From Pseudoalteromonas sp. T1lg48 (GTDB lineage Bacteria; Pseudomonadota; Gammaproteobacteria; Enterobacterales; Alteromonadaceae): a stretch of DNA of 64,000 nucleotides. The notes beneath the pieces were generated by a model. That model had not been told where the DNA came from. It did no database searches and saw nothing but the letters and a program-made list of their open reading frames with translations. Where the stretch lies: positions 248,001 through 312,000 of the forward strand of contig NZ_PQCC01000018.1 of assembly GCF_002964785.1 (NCBI RefSeq), read 5' to 3'. How positions within the stretch are numbered: position 1 is the first letter of the stretch; the number at the start of each line of letters is the position of its first letter. Below, piece after piece: positions 34,949 through 44,252 of the stretch. The translations under genes were made by a program, and so were the position numbers.

Positions 34949-36265
34949 CTACAGCACCATGGCCGCTATCCAGCCAAATATCACTAAGGGGATATTAAAG
35001 TGGATAAAGGTTGGGACCACTGAGTCCCAAATATGATCGTGTTGACCATCAACATTTAAGCCCGATGTTGGTCCTAGGGTCGAATCCGAAGCGGGGGAGC
35101 CCGCATCGCCTAAGGCGCCGGCGGTGCCAACCAAGGCGGCAGTGGCCATGGGTGAAAAACCCAGTTGTAAACACAATGGCACAAAAAGGGCAGCGATAAT
35201 GGGCACGGTGGAAAACGAACTGCCTATGCCCATGGTGATCATCAGACCGACTAGCAATATAAGTAATGCGGCCAGCGGCTTATTGCCGCCAATTAACTCT
35301 GTTGCGGTGCTTACCAAGGTGCCGATGTGGCCGGTGGCCTTCATCACTTCGGCAAACCCCTGTGCGGAAATCATAATGAAACCTATCATCGCCATCATGG
35401 CCACGCCTTTAGAAAACACATCCTGGTTTTCGTGCCATTTGACGATACCAAAGATGGTAAAAACCATGACCCCGACTAGGCCGCCGAGTATCATCGACTG
35501 GCTCATAAACTGGGCGATAAGCGATAAAAGAATGGCTAAAGTGCCGACCATTAATACCTTGCCCGGGTTCTCTACCTTGAGTGCCTCGTCCTCGCTGACA
35601 GCGCTGTGATTATATTCACGCTTACGTCGGTAACTAATAAATATTGCCACTAATAAGCCAACAAACATGCCTATAGCCGGAATAATCATGGCCTTAGGCA
35701 CCGCGCTCTTATCAATTACCAGGGCATTCTCGACCAGGTTAAGGTGCAAAATATTATAAAGATAGATGCCACCAAAACCGTAGGGCAGTACCATATAGGC
35801 GGTTGCCAAGCCAAAGGTGAGAATGCAGGCGATGGCGCGGCGGTCCAGTTGCAAGCGGTTAAAAATGCCCAGTAATGGTGGGATCAAAATAGGAATAAAG
35901 GCGATATGGACCGGGATAAGGTTTTGTGAGCTTAATGCACAAAAAAGAATCACTGTCATAATGGCAAAGGATAAATAGCGCTGCGACGTCTGCTCTTTAC
36001 CCATTAAGGTCAGCAATCGCGCTGCCAATAAGTTAGTGAGCCCGGATTTGGCGATGGCTACGGCAAAGGCGCCTAGCATGGCATAGCTCAAGGCTATTTC
36101 TGCACCACCGGACAGCCCATTATTGAAAGCATTTACCGTATCGGTGAGGGAGAGTCCGCCGACCAAGCCGCTGGCAAGTGCCGCGACCGTCATGGCGACA
36201 ATAACATTGACCCTAAACAGGGTTAATAACAGCATGAGAACCACGCCAATAATTACTGCATTCAT
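34949..36265 (-). CDS. Na+/H+ antiporter family protein (NhaC/YuiF-like)
   Basis: 438 residues, almost entirely hydrophobic with about 11-12 predicted helices. It has the family's central signature [20 protein letters not shown] and [25 protein letters not shown] near the C-terminus. It probably exchanges Na+ for H+ across the inner membrane. It begins four bases after the TgpA-like gene, so it is the last gene of the MoxR operon, an unusual companion. A bulged hairpin at about 34905-34932 may end the transcript. Confidence 0.85.
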   Translation of the reverse strand: MNAVIIGVVLMLLLTLFRVNVIVAMTVAALASGLVGGLSLTDTVNAFNNGLSGGAEIALSYAMLGAFAVAIAKSGLTNLLAARLLTLMGKEQTSQRYLSFAIMTVILFCALSSQNLIPVHIAFIPILIPPLLGIFNRLQLDRRAIACILTFGLATAYMVLPYGFGGIYLYNILHLNLVENALVIDKSAVPKAMIIPAIGMFVGLLVAIFISYRRKREYNHSAVSEDEALKVENPGKVLMVGTLAILLSLIAQFMSQSMILGGLVGVMVFTIFGIVKWHENQDVFSKGVAMMAMIGFIMISAQGFAEVMKATGHIGTLVSTATELIGGNKPLAALLILLVGLMITMGIGSSFSTVPIIAALFVPLCLQLGFSPMATAALVGTAGALGDAGSPASDSTLGPTSGLNVDGQHDHIWDSVVPTFIHFNIPLVIFGWIAAMVL

Positions 36266-36269
36266 GTGA

Positions 36270-38207
36270 TTAACCGATAATCTTTATTGATTTATTTACT
36301 AATTTTTTAAGTTCTAAGCGCTGCTTTTTGGTTAGAGGCTGTTGCTCATAGGTTGTTTGAACATACAAACGTGAAATTCTTTCCATGTGCGCTTTTAGTT
36401 GTGGCGTATGTGTCGCCAGATAGTCGAGCTGTGCTACTGGGGTCAGTTGCTCTGGTGATAACAGAGCGGAAGCTTCGGCGGCATCAAATAGCCTGGATAA
36501 TTGTTTGGCACTGAAGGTCAGTTGCACCTTGCGTTGGCGTGAGCTTAGCATCAACACAATAAATAACGTCAGGGCAATGGCAATTACCACGAGGGCCATA
36601 CTGTATTGTGCGAACTGACTTCCCAGCAAGCCCTTTAGTAAGTTATTTTGCTTTTGCTGGTCGAACCCTAAGACCCATTTGGTCCAGGTGTAATCGATTT
36701 TTTCTAGTTGAATACGCAGCCAGTTCAGAGATTTAAAGCTACTAAGTTGCAAAAGGCCAAGCTCGAGGTTGGCGCGAAATTCTTGCCGTAACTGCTCAAC
36801 TTGAGATAAGGAGCCATTAAGGCGCCCAGGTGCCACCACTGCGGTGGCATCAAAACGCTGCCAACGTACACCGTCATGATATTCGACCCAGGCGTGAGCG
36901 TCATACTGATACACAGATAAATAATCACTGCCGCCGACATTTTCTCCGCCTAAATAACCGGAGACTACCCGAGCCGGTATTCCGACGCTGCGCATCATAA
37001 AGGCGCTGACGCTGGCATAATGGCCACAAAACCCACGCTGCGTCTGCGTTAAAAAGATGTCCAGCGTATCGCTGCCGGTAATAGGGGTTGGGGTCAGCGT
37101 ATAGGTAAAGCCTTGATAGCGGTAATAATCATAAAGCTCCGCGATAAACGCGTTGGCATCATTGCTTTTGGTACCCAGGCGTCTCGCCAAGTTACGGGTC
37201 AGCGGGTTCCCTTGCTGTGGCAATTGGGTGTAATACTGATACTCATAGCGACTCAAAGCCTCGGGCAATTGCGGCCGATAACTTAGCGGGTATTTAAAGC
37301 TCGAAGCGGAGGGGTCTTTACGTTGTAACAAACCATCGCTTAGGTTTCTAACGTCGGATGCGCGACTCACACCATCTCCGAGCGTATAAAGCCAAGGGTT
37401 CGCACTTTTTTCAAGGTATATTTGTGCCGAGCCCGAATAGGCAGGCCAATCGATATTGGTGCGCGCCTGGGCCGGTATCTTTGCTTTTATCCAGGCTCTG
37501 CCGTCAAACTCAGTGTGTAACATGGCGCGCCAGTAATAGGGGGGTGACGCCAGAGTGTCATTAAACTCGGCGCGAAATACCAGCTCGTCGGATTTAGCCA
37601 AACTGGCGATGTCAAACGGGTCTATACGCTCATTAAGACCGGTTTTAGCGGAATTAGCCCCAGGTAATTGCCAAAAGGCGGGCATTTTTGGTACGAATAC
37701 CAACATCAGCGCCGCTAAAGGTACGGCAATACTCAGCGAATAAATGCTCTTTCGTATCGCTAAACGTGTGGTTGGTAGGCCGTTGAGACTCGCCAGTGCT
37801 ATGGTCAGGGCGATGAAAAAGAGACCGACGAGCAATGTACTATATAGCGACTGTTGATAAAGAAAGACCGTTGAGATAGAGAAAAAGGTGAGTACGATCA
37901 CCGTTTGCTGTTGCTTTGCGCTACTTGCCTGCAACAGTTTTAAAATACTGGCCTGTAGCAGCATGGTCACAAACAATAAAACACTTTGTTTTAAGTCCAC
38001 GGTAATAAAGAGTACCGCCAACAGGGCGGCGGCGAGAATATTTGTAGCCAGCAACGCTGGACGTGTTAATCCCTTATTGGCAAGCAATAAATTCCAAAGG
38101 CATAACAGCAGCAACAGACTTAACAACATGGTCGGGAGCTCAGTCGCTAACAACATAAGGATGCCGATATAGATAAAGCTTAAGGCGCTACTGGCAAAAT
38201 TACTCAT
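36270..38207 (-). CDS. TgpA-like transglutaminase with membrane N-terminus (DUF3488)
   Basis: 645 residues. The first part (about 1-185) holds five to six membrane helices (DUF3488). The periplasmic transglutaminase-like domain follows, with catalytic Cys in [16 protein letters not shown], His in DAHAWVEY and Asp in RFDATAVV. One more helix lies near residues 530-550, before a C-terminal cytoplasmic domain. This is the TgpA architecture, essential in Pseudomonas aeruginosa. The overlap with the DUF58 gene and neighbouring MoxR gene form the well-known trio. Confidence 0.92.
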   Translation of the reverse strand: MSNFASSALSFIYIGILMLLATELPTMLLSLLLLLCLWNLLLANKGLTRPALLATNILAAALLAVLFITVDLKQSVLLFVTMLLQASILKLLQASSAKQQQTVIVLTFFSISTVFLYQQSLYSTLLVGLFFIALTIALASLNGLPTTRLAIRKSIYSLSIAVPLAALMLVFVPKMPAFWQLPGANSAKTGLNERIDPFDIASLAKSDELVFRAEFNDTLASPPYYWRAMLHTEFDGRAWIKAKIPAQARTNIDWPAYSGSAQIYLEKSANPWLYTLGDGVSRASDVRNLSDGLLQRKDPSASSFKYPLSYRPQLPEALSRYEYQYYTQLPQQGNPLTRNLARRLGTKSNDANAFIAELYDYYRYQGFTYTLTPTPITGSDTLDIFLTQTQRGFCGHYASVSAFMMRSVGIPARVVSGYLGGENVGGSDYLSVYQYDAHAWVEYHDGVRWQRFDATAVVAPGRLNGSLSQVEQLRQEFRANLELGLLQLSSFKSLNWLRIQLEKIDYTWTKWVLGFDQQKQNNLLKGLLGSQFAQYSMALVVIAIALTLFIVLMLSSRQRKVQLTFSAKQLSRLFDAAEASALLSPEQLTPVAQLDYLATHTPQLKAHMERISRLYVQTTYEQQPLTKKQRLELKKLVNKSIKIIG

Positions 38208-39189
38208 GAATTGCGCCCCGGTTTTTATAAAGGGCGAGGGTGCGAAGTGCTTTTAGGTAGTGTTCATCGCTGCTATCACTGGGTAGCGTGAGGCCTGGTA
38301 ACCTGACGGCTATGGGAATATGTTGGATTTGTGCCTGCTCAATACTATAGGCCATCAGGCTTAAGCGATTTTCGATATCACCGGGTAATTGCCCAAAATC
38401 GACGACATAGGCACTGTCAGCCTCGGTAATAAACTCTTTGACTAAAAGCTGCTCACGCTTAGCGAAATGCTTCCAGGAAATGCGCCGATAATCTGCTAGC
38501 TGTTTATGCTCTTTAAGGCCATCGAATTCGTCATTGCCGGACTGACTCAGGGCGCCACTACTTTGTTGCGGCGTTTCACTAAGCGCTTGCTTATTTAGGG
38601 CATGGTTATGTGGCTGCGGCGCAGGATAAACATAATAATCGGCATTGGCTTCGAGATAGCTCCACACTTTGGCGAGACCAAATGGATAGGTAGAAAATAT
38701 TTTTAACCTAGGTACCTGATAACAACCTCTAGGTTGTTTATCGCCATTAATATAGACATCCTGACTGGTACTATCGACTTTCTCAACCAAGGTCGTATTG
38801 CCACGCCACTGGAATTGAACAGCATAGCTATTTCGCTGTTGGTTAGTGACACTCAGGCGATAAGTTCGCCCTTGATTGGCGTAACCACTAGGTACTTCCT
38901 TAAATTGCAGTTGCAGCCCCCTGATATTGGCGTAGGACTGGATCAACGACATGAGTACGAGTACCAACATCAAGTAAGAGCTCAACTGCACCAGATTATT
39001 TTGGTAGTTGGCGGCAAGAATAAAATTGAGCCCGGCAACCAATAGAAACCCAAAGCCAAGCTTTGAAGGCAGTACATACACTGTGCTGTGACCTAAGGTT
39101 AACGTCGCTGTTTTATGCTTATCCCTGAGCAGCCAGTCTTGGAGTCGGTGATGGAGTGGGGCACAGATCTTGTGTAGCAGGGCGACCAT
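38200..39189 (-). CDS. DUF58 domain protein
   Basis: 329 residues from the ATG at 39189; the upstream part of the frame (to 39303) lies inside the MoxR gene and is rejected. Two membrane helices near residues 35-75, then a soluble part with the DUF58 core DFDGLKEHKQLADYRRISWKHFAKREQLLVKEF, which resembles a von Willebrand A-type fold. DUF58 proteins are thought to work with MoxR chaperone ATPases. One base after the moxR stop, and overlapping the TgpA-like gene at its end. Confidence 0.9.
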   Translation of the reverse strand: MVALLHKICAPLHHRLQDWLLRDKHKTATLTLGHSTVYVLPSKLGFGFLLVAGLNFILAANYQNNLVQLSSYLMLVLVLMSLIQSYANIRGLQLQFKEVPSGYANQGRTYRLSVTNQQRNSYAVQFQWRGNTTLVEKVDSTSQDVYINGDKQPRGCYQVPRLKIFSTYPFGLAKVWSYLEANADYYVYPAPQPHNHALNKQALSETPQQSSGALSQSGNDEFDGLKEHKQLADYRRISWKHFAKREQLLVKEFITEADSAYVVDFGQLPGDIENRLSLMAYSIEQAQIQHIPIAVRLPGLTLPSDSSDEHYLKALRTLALYKNRGAIHE

Positions 39190-39190
39190 A

Positions 39191-40099
39191 CTACAAAGGC
39201 ACCTTGACCCGGCGTAAGATATCGTCACAGACACTGGCCTGGCTGTAATTGTCATGCGGATTGACGCGATGCTCACAGATGCTGGCAAAGACCGCCTGCA
39301 CATCCTCGGGCATCACATAATCACGACCTTCCAGGAAAGCCCAGGCCTTTGCACCTTGTGCCAGTGCAATGCTAGCGCGAGGTGACAGCGGATGAGTAAT
39401 ATCGCGATCGTGACGGGTTAAGGTCACTAAAGCGAGGATATAATCAACCACAGTATTGGCGATGCTGACATTATCTACCTGATTCTGCATACTCTGCAGC
39501 TCGTCACAGGTGATGATGGGCTTAATTGGCTTGTGTCTTTGGGGGCCAAGGCCTTTGATCAGGAGCTTTTCCGCATCTGCCGGTGGAAACCCTAGGCTGA
39601 TGCGCATAAAAAAGCGGTCTAACTGGGATTCGGGTAACGGAAAGGTCCCTGATTGGTGTTGCGGGTTTTGCGTGGCGATAACGAAAAAAGGCGACGGCAA
39701 TGTATAGCGTTCGGAATCAATGCTGACACAGCCTTCTTCCATGGCTTCGAGCAGAGCACTTTGCGTTTTGGGACCTGCGCGGTTAATTTCATCGGCCAAA
39801 ACCATTTGGCTGAAAATAGGGCCTTTATGAAATGTAAATTTCTGTTCTTTGGTATTAAAAATACTGGCACCAAGAATATCAGCGGGCAGTAAGTCACTGG
39901 TAAACTGGATACGCTGGTAGCTCATACCTAAGGTTTGTGCCAGACCATGAGACAGTGTTGTCTTACCCATACCGGGAAGGTCTTCAAGTAACAAGTGACC
40001 ACGAGAAAGCATGGCGCATAGCGCTAGCTTGATTTGTTGCTCTTTGCCAAAGATGACATCCGCCAAACCAAGCGTAAGTTGTTTTAATTTTTCTTGCAT
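39191..40099 (-). CDS. MoxR-type AAA+ ATPase
   Basis: 302 residues. Walker A GMGKTTLS (43-50), Walker B-type LADEINRAGPKTQSALLEAMEE, sensor 1 in VIATQNPQHQSGTFPLPESQLDRF and a C-terminal lid with SPRASIAL. It is likely a chaperone for assembly of metal or peptide-containing complexes with the DUF58 and TgpA proteins. The receiver gene lies 6 bases upstream, so the chain is one transcript. Confidence 0.94.
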   Translation of the reverse strand: MQEKLKQLTLGLADVIFGKEQQIKLALCAMLSRGHLLLEDLPGMGKTTLSHGLAQTLGMSYQRIQFTSDLLPADILGASIFNTKEQKFTFHKGPIFSQMVLADEINRAGPKTQSALLEAMEEGCVSIDSERYTLPSPFFVIATQNPQHQSGTFPLPESQLDRFFMRISLGFPPADAEKLLIKGLGPQRHKPIKPIITCDELQSMQNQVDNVSIANTVVDYILALVTLTRHDRDITHPLSPRASIALAQGAKAWAFLEGRDYVMPEDVQAVFASICEHRVNPHDNYSQASVCDDILRRVKVPL

Positions 40100-40105
40100 A
40101 AGGGG

Positions 40106-40486
40106 TTAGTTAAGCTCTAAACGCTTCATGACCATGTCGACTTTATTGGCATTAAAAGGCTTACTAATGTATTCCTCGGCGCCAAACTCCCAATTGTGCT
40201 CAACATTCTCATAGGAATTATGATCGGCACAGAGGATGATTTTACAGTGCGGATGTAGCTCAGACAGGTAGCTGATAATATCGCAGCCATCGCTGTCGGG
40301 TAAGGCGATATCGACGAAGATAACCTTAGGATCTAGTTGTGCGAGTAAAGGTTTTGCGTCGTTAATATCCGCGCTACCGGTGATCTGGTCATAACCTAGG
40401 TCGGTGAGAATCGCGGCTAAAGAACTGCGCATGGACTGATCATTGTCGATGATCAGAATTGGCTCCAGCGGGCGAACAAACTCCAT
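40106..40486 (-). CDS. CheY-like single-domain response regulator
   Basis: 126 residues, a receiver domain without an output domain. Acidic pair at Asp14 and Asp16 (LIIDNDQSM), phosphoacceptor Asp59 (VIFVDIALPDSDG), conserved Thr/Ser replaced by ILCADHNS, and Lys in SKPFNANKV. No histidine kinase gene in the window. Heads the MoxR-DUF58-TgpA-antiporter operon, which is not the usual partner, and may control their activity by protein contact. Confidence 0.9.
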   Translation of the reverse strand: MEFVRPLEPILIIDNDQSMRSSLAAILTDLGYDQITGSADINDAKPLLAQLDPKVIFVDIALPDSDGCDIISYLSELHPHCKIILCADHNSYENVEHNWEFGAEEYISKPFNANKVDMVMKRLELN

Positions 40487-40869
40487 AATGCATCTTTTTT
40501 ATTACTGTTTTAAATAATACTATGCGATAAGGCGCGTTTGCTCAATACAACCATCGCATGATTAAGTACTTATCATTAATTTAATCGAAATTTAATGCGA
40601 ACATATAGCGTCTGTATAAGAGGATTGTTAGTGCAATGCAAAACCACCTCCGGCAGCATTAAAATGTCCGATACCGTCTAGTATTGGACATAGCTAGGTG
40701 GAGTAATTGGGTGTAATACATATAAACCAGAACATCCTATAATTTATGTTATGTTAAATTGGGTAAATAAATGCATGGCATACATTACTCCCTTATTTAG
40801 AAAGGCATTTTAAAAACCTTTTTGTCCTAGCTCGCATAACTGTGGCAAACGCTATCTCGGTGTTTAAGC
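40487..40869. other. Intergenic region with a nested inverted repeat
   Basis: No gene seen in 383 bases. An inner hairpin (40664-40691) is made of ATGTCCGATAC and GTATTGGACAT with a 6-base loop and one G:T pair. It is bracketed by CCACCT (40644-40649) and AGGTGG (40696-40701), which could extend the stem. No T-run follows, so it is not an ordinary terminator. It may be a mobile-repeat relic, an RNA or a protein site. Confidence 0.5.
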
Positions 40870-42780
40870 TTAATCCTCACATTTTTTATTAGAACCCTCA
40901 CTGTCGTTTGAGTTAGCGTAGGTCTTAGTGTCCTTATGTGTATTAATAATTTCCGCGACTGACTCTTTTAATTCAGGTGCGTACTGCTGCATATAGTCTT
41001 TCACTAACTTCACATACTCATCATTGTCCTGAAATGGCAAACTGGCATCAAAGGCCTCTGCGGTGACCCGCATCATCTGCTTATCATAGACGTCAAACTT
41101 TGAAATGATTTGCTGCGCTTGTTCGCTTTTAACTCCTAGTGCTTCATACGCGGCGCGCCCCATGCGCAGTGAGCTGTCATATGTCTCGCGGATAATGTCA
41201 CGGCACCCCAGTGCCCACAATTGATAAACGTGATGCCGGTCGACCGCCCGAGTTAGCACATGAACATGGGGGTAATTTTGGAGCACGTAGTGCGTTAGCG
41301 TGGTGATTTGATCTTTATCGTCCAAAGCGATGACTAATAACTTGGCTCTCTCTATCCCGGCACTGTCTAGTAAATCCGGGCGTGTCGCGTCACCATAAAA
41401 ATAATGTACACCCACTCGAGCCATGGCCTCTAAATGATTAAAATTATGATCAATGACGGTGGCTCTAAACCCGCCTATTTTTAATATCCTATCCACTAGA
41501 CCGCCAACCCGACCGGAGCCGGCAATAATAATATGGCTTTGCTCTGGGAACTGCTCTTCGCGGCTTTTCCCTTCAACTACATAGCGTGGCGCTATCACAT
41601 ACTGGTAAAGGATAAAAAGTAAAGGCGATATCAGCATGGACAAGGTTACGACTAGCAATAGTTGCTCCGCCATAGCTCCAGTCATTACCTGATTACTAAC
41701 GGAAAACGACAACAAAACAAAGCCAAACTCACCGGCCTGCGCCAATGCCAATGCTAAGAGCCAAAGTGCACCTCCCTTTATGCCAAGTAACCTGCCCAAG
41801 ACCAAGAGCACGCCAATCTTGATCACTATCAAAGCTGTCGTGGTTAGTGCAATAGTCGTAAACTGCTCGGCCAATAAGCCAAAGTTAATTCCCGCCCCCA
41901 CGGTAATGAAGAAGACCCCAAGCAAGAGTCCTTTAAATGGCTCAATGTTGCTTTCAAGTTCATGCTTATAGGGTGAGTTGGCTAAAACCACACCCGCAAT
42001 AAAGGTGCCGAGCGCCGGTGATAAGCCCACTAGGGTCATCATCAGCGCAATGCCTATAACCAGTAATAAAGCGGTTGCGGTAAAGAGCTCTCTTAATCTG
42101 GCCTGGGCAATAAATTTGAAGATGGGTCCGGTTAGGTACGCGCCCCCTATCACCACAGCTAAGATAACACCCATTACTACTAACGCGCTTTGCCAGCCAT
42201 TTAATCCACTTAGTATGTTTAGTTGGGACGTAGCATGTGCCCCAGCCATGTCGGCGCCGCTTACACCGCCCATGGCCAGTAAGGGTAAGACGGCTAATAT
42301 AGGGATAACGGCGATATCCTGGGTGAGTAAAACCGAAAACGTCGCCTTCCCGCCCTCGGTATCAAGCTCGGAGCGCTCGGCCAAGCTCTGCAAGACTATG
42401 GCAGTGGAAGACAAGGTTAAGATAAGTCCGATACTAAGCCCTAGTTGCCATGAATACCCCAAAAGCATGGCCACGCCCATGATAGCCAAAGCAGTAAGCA
42501 TCACCTGCCCACCTCCGAGACCGATTAACTGAGCGCGCATCAACCAAAGTTTTTTTGGTTCCAGTTCTAAACCGACCAGAAAGAGCATCATCACCACACC
42601 AAATTCAGCGACATGCTGAATCGATACCAGATCTATATTGAGCAACGACAATAAGGGCGCAATGATAATCCCGGCTATCAGATAGCCAAGTACAGAGCCC
42701 AAACCAAAGCGCGTGGCAATGGGAACGGCCACTATGGAGGAGATGAGAAAAATACAGGCAACAATAAGAATGTCTGTCAT
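40870..42780 (-). CDS. CPA2-family K+/H+ antiporter with TrkA-N domain (KefB/KefC-like)
   Basis: 636 residues. About twelve membrane helices (1-385) form the sodium/hydrogen exchanger domain, with MLFLVGLELEPKKLW typical of the family. Then a cytoplasmic Rossmann TrkA-N (RCK) domain starting at IIIAGSGRVGGLVDRIL (about 416). It moves K+ outward in exchange for H+, possibly gated by glutathione adducts or nucleotides. No ancillary KefF/KefG gene adjacent. Confidence 0.92.
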   Translation of the reverse strand: MTDILIVACIFLISSIVAVPIATRFGLGSVLGYLIAGIIIAPLLSLLNIDLVSIQHVAEFGVVMMLFLVGLELEPKKLWLMRAQLIGLGGGQVMLTALAIMGVAMLLGYSWQLGLSIGLILTLSSTAIVLQSLAERSELDTEGGKATFSVLLTQDIAVIPILAVLPLLAMGGVSGADMAGAHATSQLNILSGLNGWQSALVVMGVILAVVIGGAYLTGPIFKFIAQARLRELFTATALLLVIGIALMMTLVGLSPALGTFIAGVVLANSPYKHELESNIEPFKGLLLGVFFITVGAGINFGLLAEQFTTIALTTTALIVIKIGVLLVLGRLLGIKGGALWLLALALAQAGEFGFVLLSFSVSNQVMTGAMAEQLLLVVTLSMLISPLLFILYQYVIAPRYVVEGKSREEQFPEQSHIIIAGSGRVGGLVDRILKIGGFRATVIDHNFNHLEAMARVGVHYFYGDATRPDLLDSAGIERAKLLVIALDDKDQITTLTHYVLQNYPHVHVLTRAVDRHHVYQLWALGCRDIIRETYDSSLRMGRAAYEALGVKSEQAQQIISKFDVYDKQMMRVTAEAFDASLPFQDNDEYVKLVKDYMQQYAPELKESVAEIINTHKDTKTYANSNDSEGSNKKCED

Positions 42781-42884
42781 TAAATTGCCCTTGAGCTAGT
42801 AATTTTGAATCACGCTTAAGGGCAAGTTTAGACGACTATTCATACTCAGGCATTGAGATTGCCTGGGACATAAAGAGGGTTAAG

Positions 42885-43277
42885 TTAAAGGTAAATCCCC
42901 AAGGTGGCATCGAGTAGCAAGGAAACAGAAGCAATTAATATAACCGCGAAGGTCAGCATCATGCTCACCACCCTCACCTTGATGTTTTCATCTAACTGAG
43001 AAATATTACTGGCATGAATTAATCGCGCGAAAACTAAAGTCGCCCCAAGAGCATGGCTGTAGTGACTTGCGAGTCCTTGATATTCATTAAAAAATAGCAG
43101 CAGTAAGGCCAGCGGCACATACTCGATAAAGTTACCATGAGCACGCACGGCACGTTGCAGAGCTTCGCTGTCGCCGGTGCCGATCGAACGTTGGCTACGA
43201 CGGCGCTCTTTGACCACATAAAGGCTCAGTTGCAAATAGACCAGCGCCAAAATGGCACCGTAAATGGATACAATCAC
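42885..43277 (-). CDS. MAPEG-family membrane protein
   Basis: 130 residues with four hydrophobic segments (about 2-20, 52-66, 75-92 and 104-127). The MAPEG pattern RRSQRSIGTGDSEALQRAVRAHGNFIEYVPLALLLL includes the Arg and Asn-x-x-E motif (RAHGNFIEYVP), which in eukaryotic members binds glutathione. Bacterial members are mostly uncharacterised. Lies downstream of nothing related; single gene. Confidence 0.9.
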   Translation of the reverse strand: MIVSIYGAILALVYLQLSLYVVKERRRSQRSIGTGDSEALQRAVRAHGNFIEYVPLALLLLFFNEYQGLASHYSHALGATLVFARLIHASNISQLDENIKVRVVSMMLTFAVILIASVSLLLDATLGIYL

Positions 43278-43339
43278 GTCTGCTCTCCCGAGTAAGCTAC
43301 TAGGCTAGAAGGTACAGGTAATTGATTTAAAAGAAAAGT

Positions 43340-43373
43340 GCCGAAGGCAAACAGATTGGCCTTTACCTTCGGC
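43340..43373 (-). terminator. Probable terminator of the SIMPL-domain gene
   Basis: GCCGAAGG (43340-43347) pairs with CCTTCGGC (43366-43373). On the minus strand a T-rich tail (ACTTTTCTTTT) follows. Confidence 0.6.
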
Positions 43374-43402
43374 GAGGTTGCGCACGGCTTTTGTTATCAA
43401 GC

Positions 43403-44128
43403 TTAGTTATCGAGTAAATATACGGCATTGACCGAGGCGGTGACTTTGATCTCGCCAACATTGTAGGCCTGCTCTACACCAGGAGCGGCATCGGCAGTGG
43501 ACATCATTTTCATTTCCGCACGAGGATATGGAATGGGTCTATCGTGGCTCATCACATTAATGCTGTAAATTTTACCCACCTTGGTATCAAAACCCTCGGC
43601 ATACGTTTTTGCTTTTTGCTTGGCATCGCTAAACGCTTGCTGTTGCGCTTGATTGTAAAGCTCGTCGTAATTACTTAAACCAAAATGGGATTGCCCTACT
43701 TGATTGGCTCCTTGCTGTACCAACAACTGCAAAACCAACGCGTAGTTATCGATTTGGCGCAGAATAACACTGACGTTACGACTTACTTCATAGCCGTCAA
43801 ATTCATTTGTTTGCGTCTCGCGGTTGTATTTCGTTTTGCTGTGAATGCTTAGCTGACTGGCGTGAATATCCTTGCTTTCAATGCCCTGCTCTTTTAAGGC
43901 GATGATCATCTTTGCCAGTTTACTGTCGGCGGCCTTTTTCGCTTCAAGCAAGTCCATGCTTTGTTCGTTCACGCTTAGGTTGATGGTTACCTTGTCCGGT
44001 GTGGCCCACACTTCACCAACGCCGCGCACCTGCAAATGAGGTTCATCGGGAATGGTTTGCGCTTGCACGGTCAAGGTCGCGCCGAAGGCCAAGGTGGAAG
44101 TCAATAACACCGAAATTACTTGTTTCAT
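43403..44128 (-). CDS. SIMPL-domain periplasmic protein (DUF541)
   Basis: 241 residues from the ATG at 44128 (MKQVISVLLTSTLAFGATLTVQAQ, a clear signal peptide); an alternative ATG at 44140 adds four residues. The mature part is the SIMPL domain: HLQVRGVGEVWATPDKVTINLSV at the start, YEVSRNVSVILRQID and LSNYDELYNQAQQQAFSDAKQKA in the middle. Members such as YggE protect against oxidative stress. Single gene. Confidence 0.9.
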   Translation of the reverse strand: MKQVISVLLTSTLAFGATLTVQAQTIPDEPHLQVRGVGEVWATPDKVTINLSVNEQSMDLLEAKKAADSKLAKMIIALKEQGIESKDIHASQLSIHSKTKYNRETQTNEFDGYEVSRNVSVILRQIDNYALVLQLLVQQGANQVGQSHFGLSNYDELYNQAQQQAFSDAKQKAKTYAEGFDTKVGKIYSINVMSHDRPIPYPRAEMKMMSTADAAPGVEQAYNVGEIKVTASVNAVYLLDN

Positions 44129-44196
44129 AGTCGTACCCATTATCGAAGAATTGCTTTAAGTCTATGTATAGGCTGGTTAATTGCAACTGAATAAAA

Positions 44197-44219
44197 AAGG
44201 CCAGCGAAATGCTGGCCTT
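44197..44219 (-). terminator. Terminator of the SulP gene
   Basis: AAGGCCAGC (44197-44205) and GCTGGCCTT (44211-44219) with loop GAAAT, followed on the minus strand by six T. Confidence 0.8.
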
Positions 44220-44252
44220 AATATATGTGCTCGCTTGGGTTAGAGAAACGCC

